From an uncultured Tissierellia bacterium (GTDB lineage Bacteria > Bacillota > Clostridia > Tissierellales > Peptoniphilaceae), in NCBI GenBank assembly GCA_937923265.1, contig CALAJY010000010.1, positions 45,594 to 109,593 on the forward strand: DNA of 64,000 nucleotides, read 5' to 3'. Positions 1-8,324 of this stretch are shown in pieces. Made by a program: the position numbers and the translations under genes. Each line of letters opens with the position of its first letter. The stretch's first letter is position 1. Below the pieces are notes generated by a model. It had not been told where the DNA came from. It did no database searches and worked only from the letters and a program-made list of their open reading frames with translations.

Positions 1-398
1 CGGTGCTTCAGCTGAGCCGTTAGGGAGAGATGGGACTTTCCCCCCTCCTCAAAGTCCCGGATGGGGAAACGCCAATAGATGTCCCGATAGAAAACCCCAA
101 TCGTGGTCCCCTGCTCCTTGAGCTTTTTCATCACCTTATAGTCGATGGTGTGAAAAATGGGACCCGAGGGAAGTTCCACATAGCAGAGGCGGGGGTGGTT
201 ATCCTCCATCCAGGTCAAAATTTCCCGGCAGTTTCTCTTCCGAATCGCTCCCCGGTTGTTGGCTCCCTCCAGCAATTTCACCGAGATTCCCAATTGCCGG
301 AAGGCCTCCCAGAAGCGAATCGGTCGCACGGAGGATCCCGTCGTTGCCGGCTCCTCCATATCAATATAAGTAATGTATAGCAAATCCCAATTTTTCAT
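1..398 (-). CDS. Putative glycosyltransferase, N-terminal part (runs off the window)
   Basis: An open frame of 132 codons starts with ATG at 398 and reaches the left edge without a stop, so only the N-terminus is present. It begins MKNWDLLYITYID and continues TTGSSVRPIRFWEAF, followed by LGISVKLLEG. A small-residue loop followed by a conserved Arg-Pro and an acceptor-side helix is typical of the N-terminal Rossmann domain of GT-B glycosyltransferases. An AAGG-type ribosome site lies in the end of the upstream gene, whose TGA stop (401-403) is only two bases from this ATG, so the two genes are probably co-translated. The donor and acceptor cannot be read from this part. The neighbours suggest assembly of a surface polysaccharide. 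The catalytic C-terminal half is outside the window, so the family call is an inference. Confidence 0.6.
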   Translation of the reverse strand, partial: MKNWDLLYITYIDMEEPATTGSSVRPIRFWEAFRQLGISVKLLEGANNRGAIRKRNCREILTWMEDNHPRLCYVELPSGPIFHTIDYKVMKKLKEQGTTIGVFYRDIYWRFPIRDFEEGGKSHLSLTAQLKH

Positions 399-400
399 TC

Positions 401-1666
401 TCATGATCCTTGTTCTAACTCTTTTAAGCGCCGGGAGAAGTCGCGGTAGTTCCTCTCCCCATTATAGCGGTCTTCCCAGATTTCTCGGGCCTTTCTCCCA
501 TAGTCCTGTCGCTGCTCTTCCGAGAGGGCGAAGAAGCAATCAATGGCCTCCGCCAGCCCCTGCGCCGACAGGTCCTTGGGCAACAGCCGGCCATTCTCCC
601 TGTCGAGAACAATTTCCGGGGTTCCGCCAACCGCCGTCGCAAGAACGGGGATTCCAAAAGAGATGGCCTCCATGATCGAAACCGGAATCCCCTCGGATTC
701 ACTGACGTTGATGAAGGCTCCGATTTCGTTCTCCCGGTAAAATGCAAGGATTTCCGAATTCGGAATTTGCCCTTTCAGCTCAAAGCTTACGGGACTATCT
801 GCGAGCTTCGTCCGGCACAGGTCCTTCAAGGCTTCCAGGCTGCTTCCCCCTCCGAAATGAATCCAATGCAGGGAGCTTTTGCAGAGGGAGAGGGCCTCCA
901 CCAATAGGGGAAGCCGTTTTACCGGAGTAAGAAGGGAACAGGAAACCAGGGCCATGCTTCCCTTTTCGGAGAGACGCGGTGCCAGTCCCCGGTCCAAGGT
1001 GCCCAGCCGATGAAGCTCCAGCTTCTCTTCCACACCTTCCTCCCTCTTCGCCAGATAGGCTCTTCCGTATTCACTGATCGGGCAGATGAGGTCCTCTTGG
1101 CGCAAGATGGTCGCTCGAAACGGAAGATAGGCATGGGGGGCGCGATCTTCATAGACGTCAAAGCCATGACAGCGCGTGATGAGCTTTGCTTTCGGAAATT
1201 CCTTTTGGAGGCGACCCGCCACATAGGCACAGGAACTCATCCAATAGGAGTAAATGACCATCGGCGGCTTTTGTTCCCCCATTCTCCCGCGAAGGATTCG
1301 AAGAATCTCCCGACTGCAGAGGCGGCCGAACGCATCGAAACTGAGTGCACGAAAAAAACAGTAAAGGGAAAGTTTGTGAAGCTTTCGCAGTCGCCAAACT
1401 TCCCGCCAAAAAGCGGGGCGAAAGAGGCTGAGGAGGGAGTGGCCCACCGTCCTGGGAATCAGCCACCGATTGCCAATGGCGTAGGCATCCTGCACCGTTT
1501 CCGCATGCTTGCTTTTCTTTCCCGGTTTCAGGGCAAAAAATATCGCATCCTTGGGAAGAAAATGCTGCTCTCCCTCCAAGAAAGGCTCCCCTCCGAAGGG
1601 AAAGCCAGAACTGATGATGATTAACAAAGAGTTCCTCCTCTTCCTGCTAGTCCCAAAGCGAGCCAT
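401..1666 (-). CDS. Glycosyltransferase, GT4-like (GT-B fold)
   Basis: This 421-residue cytosolic or membrane-associated enzyme probably transfers a sugar from a nucleotide donor to a growing surface glycan. The N-terminal domain opens with a hydrophobic strand (LLIIISSGFPFGG) and a Gly-rich acceptor loop. The C-terminal domain has the family's donor-binding E-x7-E motif in SESEGIPVSIMEAISFG, followed by GIPVLATAVGGTPEIV. Length is normal for GT4. The ATG at 1666 is preceded by a GGGAGGGGAG ribosome site. It lies 21 bases downstream of the asparagine-synthase-like gene and immediately before the truncated glycosyltransferase, all on the minus strand, so the three are probably one operon. The sugar specificity cannot be predicted. 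Confidence 0.85.
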   Translation of the reverse strand: MARFGTSRKRRNSLLIIISSGFPFGGEPFLEGEQHFLPKDAIFFALKPGKKSKHAETVQDAYAIGNRWLIPRTVGHSLLSLFRPAFWREVWRLRKLHKLSLYCFFRALSFDAFGRLCSREILRILRGRMGEQKPPMVIYSYWMSSCAYVAGRLQKEFPKAKLITRCHGFDVYEDRAPHAYLPFRATILRQEDLICPISEYGRAYLAKREEGVEEKLELHRLGTLDRGLAPRLSEKGSMALVSCSLLTPVKRLPLLVEALSLCKSSLHWIHFGGGSSLEALKDLCRTKLADSPVSFELKGQIPNSEILAFYRENEIGAFINVSESEGIPVSIMEAISFGIPVLATAVGGTPEIVLDRENGRLLPKDLSAQGLAEAIDCFFALSEEQRQDYGRKAREIWEDRYNGERNYRDFSRRLKELEQGS

Positions 1667-1687
1667 CTCCCCTCCCTCCCGGGGAGT

Positions 1688-3505
1688 CTACAGGCTCTTC
1701 TTCCCTAAAATATACATTTCATAGGACACGACCGCGGTCACAAAGGCGGCAATCTCCATGTAGGAGGGTTGGGAGCTTGCAAAATAGTCCCGAATGTCCT
1801 TCAAGCCGGGTCGCTTTTCCAAATAGGTCAAGCCTCTTTGCACAATCTCCCCCAAATACTCCCGGCTTTCTCGATCTCGCCGGTACCAGTTGTCCAGGGG
1901 GTTCATGGTGCGGGGATCGGTGGATCCCTTCCGGGCGAAGTGCCCCGGGAAGACCTTGCGTTTTAAGCCTTCCCAGCGGTAATAGTACTTATAGCGAATC
2001 CACCGGTCCAAGGATCCAGCATTGGGCTTGGCCATGGTGGTCGCATAAACAATGTCCATGGCCTCCGGATATTTCTTGGCCATCCAGTCGATAAAAATCT
2101 TGCCCTCTTCCCGGTATTTCTCCGGAATGGAATTGGCCAGGTTTAAAAACCGGGGAACCATGAAGGGGGAGTAGGACTCCGTGTACTGCCGGCGGGTAAT
2201 CATGCTGGATAAGCCCCAGAGAAAGCCCCGTGTGGTAAAGTAAAAGGTCTCCAAATCGGGATAGGAATCCCGGGCCGCTTGATAGCCGGCCCCTTCCCGG
2301 ATATGGCGATTCACTTTATAGGCAAAGCGGGTTTCTTCTCCCATATAGCCACCGGAACCCATGTTTCCCATGAGTCCCGTGTGCTCGATTCCAAATTTTT
2401 TCTGGTTGAGGGATTCCAGAAGCCGCTTTCCTCCCGTGATTCCGATATAGTAACTGCTGCCGAAGTTTGCGCGGGTCATCTCCTCCACATCCCGAAGAAA
2501 CGAGCCGTCATCCAGGCTGGAAAAGAGAAGAGGATATTTCACTTTCTTGATAAGCTTCTCAACGACCTGCATCTCATAGCTTCCCGAAGCTCCATAGGTG
2601 AGGGTGTAGGCTTCGTCATAGCCCAGGTCCTTGGCAACCATGGTCACCATGCGGGAATCCAGGCCCCCGCTCACATCCAGCAGGGGCAGATAGCCGTATT
2701 CCCGGTTCTTCTCTAACTCCCGACGGTAGTTCTTCCGAAACTCCCGGTCCAGGCGTTCGATCCATTCCTCCCGACTCGGTTCCGGATCCTCGATGGAAAA
2801 ATCAAATTGGTGATAGGCACTCCTTTTTGCCTGTCCCTGGTCCCAATGCACATATTCGCCGGGCATGAGGCGAAGCACGCCGCGATCCCAGCTGGCTCCC
2901 GTGAAAAAGCCTCCAAAGACCACCATGCTGCGAAACTGCTCTTCATTCAGTTGAAATTCATAGTCGCTCTCATGAAGGGCTTCCATCAATAAATTGTAGT
3001 TGGATCCCAGCCAGGCACCCCCCGGGCCCTCCGGCACAAAGTAGACCGTCCGTTCTCCCAGTTGGTCGGTAAAAATCTCATAGCTTCCATCGGCGTGGCG
3101 GACGAGGCCATTAAAGGTGCCCTCCAGAGGCCGAAAGAACTGGGGATCCTGCCGGGATAAGCTCGCACAGGCACCGAGATAGGTGTGTTCCGCTTCCTCT
3201 TCCTGCTCAAGTTCCCCCTTTGAAAGCTGTAAATCCTCCCAGTTAAAGACCAAGCCATCCAAAAGGTAAAAGGCTCCGTCCTTTTCCCCGAAAACATGAT
3301 CCCTTGAGAACTTATCCATGGGAACGTATAACAAAAAGAACTCGGGAAAGGATTGTGTGAAAAACCGCTGCTTCCGGTCCCGGAGTCTCTTTATCATCTT
3401 TTGTAACGTGCCTTCTTGCTTCTTCGGCACTAACAGCCAACCTGTATCCATCCATCTTTTCCTTCCCGCAACGATGTCACCTATCGCAAGTACTTCCGAT
3501 TCCAT
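1688..3505 (-). CDS. Asparagine-synthase-like protein lacking the glutaminase cysteine
   Basis: This 605-residue protein resembles class-B asparagine synthetases. An N-terminal glutaminase-like region (roughly residues 55-230, with the typical LEGTFNGLVRHADGSYEIFTD stretch) is followed by an ATP-pyrophosphatase domain with the PP-loop SGGLDS at about 279-284. True AsnB enzymes begin Met-Cys, and that cysteine is the glutaminase nucleophile. Here no cysteine occurs near the N-terminus and about 55 extra residues precede the domain, so glutamine hydrolysis is unlikely. Related proteins in surface-glycan loci are thought to amidate sugar acids or act on other acyl groups, and the glycosyltransferase neighbours favour such a role. 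The ATG at 3505 was chosen over an in-frame TTG just upstream; the ribosome site is weak. Confidence 0.75.
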   Translation of the reverse strand: MESEVLAIGDIVAGRKRWMDTGWLLVPKKQEGTLQKMIKRLRDRKQRFFTQSFPEFFLLYVPMDKFSRDHVFGEKDGAFYLLDGLVFNWEDLQLSKGELEQEEEAEHTYLGACASLSRQDPQFFRPLEGTFNGLVRHADGSYEIFTDQLGERTVYFVPEGPGGAWLGSNYNLLMEALHESDYEFQLNEEQFRSMVVFGGFFTGASWDRGVLRLMPGEYVHWDQGQAKRSAYHQFDFSIEDPEPSREEWIERLDREFRKNYRRELEKNREYGYLPLLDVSGGLDSRMVTMVAKDLGYDEAYTLTYGASGSYEMQVVEKLIKKVKYPLLFSSLDDGSFLRDVEEMTRANFGSSYYIGITGGKRLLESLNQKKFGIEHTGLMGNMGSGGYMGEETRFAYKVNRHIREGAGYQAARDSYPDLETFYFTTRGFLWGLSSMITRRQYTESYSPFMVPRFLNLANSIPEKYREEGKIFIDWMAKKYPEAMDIVYATTMAKPNAGSLDRWIRYKYYYRWEGLKRKVFPGHFARKGSTDPRTMNPLDNWYRRDRESREYLGEIVQRGLTYLEKRPGLKDIRDYFASSQPSYMEIAAFVTAVVSYEMYILGKKSL

Positions 3506-3578
3506 CAATCTTTGAAAGTCATTATATCAAATCTGCCCCATTCGACGGCAGAAGCTCATCAAATATACTTTTCTCAAT

Positions 3579-3608
3579 TTGGCAGTTCACTTCGGTCTAT
3601 GGTAGTAT
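3579..3608 (+). promoter_or_regulatory. Putative sigma-A promoter of the O-antigen-ligase-like gene
   Basis: TTGGCA (3579-3584) and TAGTAT (3603-3608) are separated by 18 bases, with the start codon about 38 bases downstream. It lies in the 140-base gap between divergent genes. Confidence 0.45.
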
Positions 3609-3645
3609 ATACCGTATTCAACGCAGTGATTGCAAAGGAGCTCTC

Positions 3646-5133
3646 ATGACATTATTTGCAAAAAAACTTGAAAAAGATTCCCTCCGCCATTTTGTGTTGG
3701 CGGTTTTTACCTTTATTGTGATTTTTGACATGGGCTTGGGATTTCTAAATATTGATTTACGGGTGGTCATCTTGACCCCCATGCGGCTCGTCAGCCTCCT
3801 CTTGTCCCTCTTTTTCTTCGGAAATCAGGTCCTTGCCTTTATCAAGGAAAGAACCCTTCCCCGGTGGGGGCGATACCGGTATTTTGCCCTTCTCTACTTC
3901 ATGGCCATGGCGGTCTATGGCTTGTTTTGGCTCTTCTTCGGTGAAACCAACATGATCTCCCGAACCGAGATCATGGGTGTGATCTTTATCACCAGCAATC
4001 TCTATTGCTACGTCAACCTGGTTCGAGATCGCAAAGATCTTCGCTTCTTCCTCCAATGGCTGGTGGTCTGCGGAATTCTCTTGGCGATTCTCGCTTCGAT
4101 TGAGTGCGTAACGGGATCCTTCTTCCCCCACGGTGCCTATAACATCTCGCTGGAGGAAAAAATTTCCCGCAAGCAGACCCTCTTCCCTCCCTCCGTTGTT
4201 TTTGGAAACACCAACGACTTGGCCAGCATTCTCTTTCTGTGCCTGGCCCTGGTGGGAAATTTTTTCCTTCATGCAAAGAGCAAAAAAAAGGAGGCCATCT
4301 GCTTTGGCATTATGCTGCTCCTGTTATTGCCAACGCCCATGATCAGCTCCACCATCTTCGAGCTCTGCTTTTGCTTTTTAACGGTTCTCCTCATGGTCCT
4401 GGTTTTCTTCTTTCATCGGAGAAACCGTCGCACCATGGTCCGGAAACTGTTCTTTTTGCTGGCCCTGCTGGCCCTGTACCAACTGGTCTACCTGCCCTTG
4501 ATTCGCTGGACCTTCATCCGGTTAAATTCCTTATACTATGATTCCCTCATTCGGACCTACCTGCAAACCCATCCCATGGCCGGTTTGGAAAATCTGGATC
4601 TGGAGATTCTGGGAAACAACACCGTGTATGCCACCGATTCCTTTGGATCGCAGATCAAGAACTTTGGAAATGGCTATGGGACCATCCATTACCGCTTCTG
4701 GCTGATCGTTGCCGGTCTAAGCTTTTTCCTGTCCCATCCCATTTTGGGGGTGGGCCCCGGAAACTACCGGTCCATGCTGGAATCCAACGCCTATTTCTTT
4801 CAGCAGACCAGCGGGATCATCGATCCCCATAACTTCTACATGGAATTGCTCTCCCAATACGGCCTGCTCTTCTTCCTGCCCATGCTGTACTTCTACGTAA
4901 AACTGTTTTTGCATGGACTCCACCTCATTCGAAGACGGGAGGGAAGAGACCAGCGATACTTTGGAAGTCTGCTTCTGCTTTTGCTCATCTGCTGTGCCTT
5001 GATCTGTGTGCTTCCCAGCAGCATGCTGCGTTTCAGTGCTTTCTGGCTCTTCTTCATCGCCCTGGTCTTAGCCGCCGATCTCACGCCCACCGGCGCCGCG
5101 GAGGCGGAAAGAGGGGACAAGGAGCTCGAATGA
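3646..5133 (+). CDS. O-antigen ligase / polysaccharide polymerase-like membrane protein
   Basis: This 495-residue polytopic membrane protein has about ten to twelve hydrophobic segments. The diagnostic region is the large extracytoplasmic loop near residues 360-400, containing HPILGVGPGNYR and then DPHNFYMELLSQYG. The HP-x-GVGPG motif and the later His are typical of the O-antigen ligase/Wzy superfamily, which joins lipid-linked oligosaccharides or polymerises repeat units at the outer face of the membrane. The ATG at 3646 has an AAAGGAG ribosome site. The stop overlaps the start of the next glycosyltransferase (ATGA), indicating translational coupling. In a Gram-positive host, polymerisation of a capsule or exopolysaccharide is more likely than LPS ligation. 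Confidence 0.8.
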   Translation: MTLFAKKLEKDSLRHFVLAVFTFIVIFDMGLGFLNIDLRVVILTPMRLVSLLLSLFFFGNQVLAFIKERTLPRWGRYRYFALLYFMAMAVYGLFWLFFGETNMISRTEIMGVIFITSNLYCYVNLVRDRKDLRFFLQWLVVCGILLAILASIECVTGSFFPHGAYNISLEEKISRKQTLFPPSVVFGNTNDLASILFLCLALVGNFFLHAKSKKKEAICFGIMLLLLLPTPMISSTIFELCFCFLTVLLMVLVFFFHRRNRRTMVRKLFFLLALLALYQLVYLPLIRWTFIRLNSLYYDSLIRTYLQTHPMAGLENLDLEILGNNTVYATDSFGSQIKNFGNGYGTIHYRFWLIVAGLSFFLSHPILGVGPGNYRSMLESNAYFFQQTSGIIDPHNFYMELLSQYGLLFFLPMLYFYVKLFLHGLHLIRRREGRDQRYFGSLLLLLLICCALICVLPSSMLRFSAFWLFFIALVLAADLTPTGAAEAERGDKELE

Positions 5134-6266
5134 ACGTTCTCTTACTTCCCGCCTGGTATCCGGAGCTGGGACAAATCAGCGGCGTTTTCTTTCATGAGCG
5201 GGCGAAGGCCCTCCGGGCCCTAGGCATCCGGATGGGCGTGGGAATCTGTGACGTCAACTTTCGCCAAAATCTCCCTTGGGGCTTTCGGTATGAGGAAGAC
5301 CAAGGCATCCCGGTCTTTCGGATTCGTAAGAAAAATTGGACCCCCTTCTGGGAACAGGGCGTCCAAAAGCAAAAGAAAAAACCACTGGAGAAGATTTACC
5401 GGGCCTATGTAGATCGCTTTGGCGAACCCGACCTGATCCATATGGACTCGGCTCGCATTGCGGAAGCGGTCCTCCCCTTGGTGAGGAAAACCGGGCTTCC
5501 TTTCACCTATACGGAACACTACTCAAAGCTCCTCTCGGCGAACAGGGACTCCTATCTGTATCGGATGGGACAAGAGGCAGCAAGCAAGGCCGACCACTGT
5601 TTCTACATCTCCCGCTTTGTGAAGAATCGGTTGAACCTGCCCGAGGAAAAATCGAGCTACCTCCCAAACAGCATTGATTTTTCCCTCTTCTCCCTCGCCT
5701 CCCAACGGACCTCCGTGCTTTTTCACTTTAAAGCGCTGGGTTCCCTCCGGGCCATCAAGGGCTACGACCGCCTGCTTAGGGCCTTCTCCTTGGTTCATGG
5801 GAAATATCCGGAGGCCCGGCTCACCATCGGCGGCAACGGTCCGGAATGGGACTCCCTTCATCAGATCCAAAAGGAGCTGCGGTTGGAAGACGCCGTCACG
5901 TTTGCGGGCGCGATTTCTCCCGAAGAGAAGCAAGATTTTTACCAGGATGCGGATGCTTTCCTCTGCACCAGTGACTTGGAGACCTTCTCCGTCGTCCTGA
6001 TCGAGGCCCTCGCCAGCGGGATCCCCGTGATCTCCACCAAATGCGGGGGGCCTGAGGACTTTGTCAACAAGGAAAATGGTCTTCTTGCAGAACGGTCCAT
6101 CTCGGACCTCGCAAGAGCCATGGAACAGATGATCCACAATCGGGCCCAATATGACGCCTCCTCGATTCGCGAAGCGGCACGAGCAAAATTTGACCAGGCT
6201 CTTGTTGCACAAAGGCAGATTGCCGTCTGGCAGTCTCTGCTGCGGAGAGGAGAAGGAAAGCACTAA
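5130..6266 (+). CDS. Glycosyltransferase, GT4-like
   Basis: This 378-residue GT-B glycosyltransferase starts at an ATG overlapping the upstream stop by four bases. The N-terminal domain begins with the usual strand (MNVLLLPAWYPE) and an acceptor loop with GVFFHERAKAL. The C-terminal domain has LTIGGNGPEW and the E-x7-E donor motif in DLETFSVVLIEALASGIPVI. Length and order match GT4 family mannosyl-, glucosyl- and galactosyltransferases, with no visible damage. Coupling to the polymerase-like gene suggests it builds the repeat unit that protein handles. The bicistron ends at a strong bidirectional terminator. Confidence 0.87.
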   Translation: MNVLLLPAWYPELGQISGVFFHERAKALRALGIRMGVGICDVNFRQNLPWGFRYEEDQGIPVFRIRKKNWTPFWEQGVQKQKKKPLEKIYRAYVDRFGEPDLIHMDSARIAEAVLPLVRKTGLPFTYTEHYSKLLSANRDSYLYRMGQEAASKADHCFYISRFVKNRLNLPEEKSSYLPNSIDFSLFSLASQRTSVLFHFKALGSLRAIKGYDRLLRAFSLVHGKYPEARLTIGGNGPEWDSLHQIQKELRLEDAVTFAGAISPEEKQDFYQDADAFLCTSDLETFSVVLIEALASGIPVISTKCGGPEDFVNKENGLLAERSISDLARAMEQMIHNRAQYDASSIREAARAKFDQALVAQRQIAVWQSLLRRGEGKH

Positions 6267-6301
6267 AAAAGAACCGATGCCACCGCATCGGTTCTTTTTT
6301 T
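6265..6301. terminator. Bidirectional rho-independent terminator
   Basis: A 10-base perfect stem (6271-6280 with 6285-6294) and a CACC loop are flanked by six A on the left and seven T on the right. It therefore serves both the glycosyltransferase ending at 6266 and the convergent GH25 gene ending at 6307. Confidence 0.93.
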
Positions 6302-6306
6302 CGTGT

Positions 6307-8304
6307 TTAACGAAGAATGCTGGGATAGTCCACGTACATCCAGCTCGCATCCAGGCCTCCCGAAAAGCCCTGGAGGCGGTAGCTGCTGGTAAACTGCCAC
6401 AGCTGATAGGGACCATTGTACTTGGGCTTCTTCACCCCGTAATGGGCAACCCAAACCTCATAGTCCGACAGCCGGCTCATATCCAGTCGATCACGGAACC
6501 AGAAGGCACTGGCATAAATGCCCGGCCGGTACCCGGCCTCCTTGACCGTATCCAGAAAAGCCCGCCCCGTATCGGTGAGCCGTGACCGAGAGACCCGGGC
6601 CTGATGGTAGCCGTCTTCCGTGTCCCAGTAGAAGGGAAGGCTCAGCTTTCGATCTCCCAGGAACTGAAGGGCCGTCTGCGCCTCCGCCTTGCCCTGCTGT
6701 GGCGTAGACGCACAGCTGTACCAATAGATTCCGATGGGCACGCCCCGTTTCTCAAACTCCCGGAAGTGCCGTTCAAAGGCGGTATCTTTGTAATACGAAC
6801 AACCCGTCGCCGATCCGGTATAGCCGATGCGAAGGATGACCCCGCTCACCTGGCTGGCAATCGCATCATAGTCAATGAAACGAGGGTCCTGGTAATAAGA
6901 AAGATCGATCACCAAGACTTGGTGGTCTCTCTGCACATTTCCCTTCGGGCCCGTGTGGACGGGCACCTCATCGATGGTTCGGTGTTCCCCTTCACTCAGG
7001 CTGCCATCCGCATCGATAAGATACTCCTTCTGTCGGTAGGTGAATAGACCCGGCGTGTTACGCCTCCGATTCTGATTGGCAGGATCGAAAAAGTATCTTT
7101 TCCCGCCGATTTCAATGATGCCCGCCTGGGTGAATCCATCCGCTCCCATGTAATAGGCAAGCTGGGAGCCAAAGGTGATCATCCGATTCCGGTAAAGAAT
7201 CCCTTGCTCATTAGCAAAATAGGATTTTCCCTGAAAGTGGATCCAACCCGCATGGTCCTGAAATTTTCCATGCTTGGAATCATAATAGCGGAGTTGCCCT
7301 ATTACCTCGGAGATTCCCTCTTGATACCGTTTCTCCACCTGACCGTTGGGTTTGAGATAAAGCAACCCCTCTTTGGTAGAGATTTCCCTGCGCTGCGTTT
7401 CCAGAAAGCCCTTTGCGTTCAAATAATAGGAGACCGGTCCAAAGTGAATGAGCTGGTTTCGATACAGAACTCCCCGGGCGTTCGGGAAGACCTTTCCTCC
7501 CCCATAGTTCACCCAGGCATTGTCCTTGCGGAGCCTTCCTCCCCGGTTCTCATCAAACAGATAGAGGTCATTGTCCAGGGATAAGATCCCGCTGAGTTTA
7601 TACCCGTCTTTTCCCATATAGTAGGAAATCTTGGGGCCAAAGTGGATCATCTGGTTACGGTACAGTATCCCCTGCGCATTGGGAAAATAGGATTGGCCCT
7701 GATAGGTTACCCAGCCATTGTCCTTGCGCACCCGACCGGAAATTCGCTCATCACAGAGATAGAGCTTTCCTTGATGCCGGACAAGACCCGTCAGCCTTGC
7801 CCCCGTCTTTCCCATGTAGTACTGTTGACTGCCAAAGCGAATAAACTGATTGTGGTAAAGCTTGCCCTGTGCGTTGGGAAAATAGGCTTGCCCCTCGTAG
7901 GTCACCCAGGCATTGTCCTTGCGAAGAAGTCCCGTCTCCGGGTCCAAGAGGTAGGGCTGGCCCTTCACACTGTAGAGGCCATGAACCCGGGTCCCTTTCC
8001 CGTCCAAGTAAAAGGAAAATTGGGGGCCAAAGGAAATGAAGCGGTTCCGATAGGGACTTCCCTGTGCATCGGGGAAGTAATACTTATTCTGGTAGATGAC
8101 CCAGGAGTTCTTGATGATTTTGCCTTGGGCATCATAAAATTTTCCCTCTTCCGTTTTGACTGCGGTTAACACCTGAAAAGCGGGCACGGCCTCTTTCTTG
8201 GCTTTCGTCCTTGGAGCCGCCTGGGCAGAGAAAGGATCTGCAAACAGTAACACTCCCAAAAAGAGGAAAACGGAAAAAAGAAAGCGTAGCGTTCTTCGAA
8301 GCAT
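6307..8304 (-). CDS. Secreted GH25 muramidase with wall-binding-like repeats
   Basis: This predicted secreted lysozyme of 665 residues cleaves the MurNAc-GlcNAc bond of peptidoglycan. A signal peptide (MLRRTLRFLFSVFLFLGVLL, then AQAAP) precedes about 400 residues of aromatic- and Gly-rich repeats. These include five copies of a YFPNAQG-x-LYRNR-x-I-x-FGP block. The C-terminal GH25 domain spans about 463-665, with the first catalytic Asp in VIDLSYYQ (D467) and the acidic pair in YWDTED (D561, E563). An in-frame ATG lies 24 bases upstream, but the only good ribosome site (AGGAGG, 8309-8314) sits between the two ATGs, so 8304 is the start. The gene follows the YkuD gene, whose stop is 20 bases upstream, so the two are probably one operon. 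Confidence 0.9.
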   Translation of the reverse strand: MLRRTLRFLFSVFLFLGVLLFADPFSAQAAPRTKAKKEAVPAFQVLTAVKTEEGKFYDAQGKIIKNSWVIYQNKYYFPDAQGSPYRNRFISFGPQFSFYLDGKGTRVHGLYSVKGQPYLLDPETGLLRKDNAWVTYEGQAYFPNAQGKLYHNQFIRFGSQQYYMGKTGARLTGLVRHQGKLYLCDERISGRVRKDNGWVTYQGQSYFPNAQGILYRNQMIHFGPKISYYMGKDGYKLSGILSLDNDLYLFDENRGGRLRKDNAWVNYGGGKVFPNARGVLYRNQLIHFGPVSYYLNAKGFLETQRREISTKEGLLYLKPNGQVEKRYQEGISEVIGQLRYYDSKHGKFQDHAGWIHFQGKSYFANEQGILYRNRMITFGSQLAYYMGADGFTQAGIIEIGGKRYFFDPANQNRRRNTPGLFTYRQKEYLIDADGSLSEGEHRTIDEVPVHTGPKGNVQRDHQVLVIDLSYYQDPRFIDYDAIASQVSGVILRIGYTGSATGCSYYKDTAFERHFREFEKRGVPIGIYWYSCASTPQQGKAEAQTALQFLGDRKLSLPFYWDTEDGYHQARVSRSRLTDTGRAFLDTVKEAGYRPGIYASAFWFRDRLDMSRLSDYEVWVAHYGVKKPKYNGPYQLWQFTSSYRLQGFSGGLDASWMYVDYPSILR
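7150..8110 (-). repeat. Repeat region in the GH25 gene (five composite modules)
   Basis: The region encodes five copies of an aromatic block, FPNAQG followed by YRN and FG[PS], spaced mostly 60-70 codons apart and separated by shorter G-x-x-YLLD-type units. The second to fourth copies are the most alike and keep DNA similarity. The unit differs from the textbook choline-binding motif but has the same alternation of aromatics and glycines. Confidence 0.75.
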
Positions 8305-8324
8305 AACTCCTCCTAATTTTTTCA

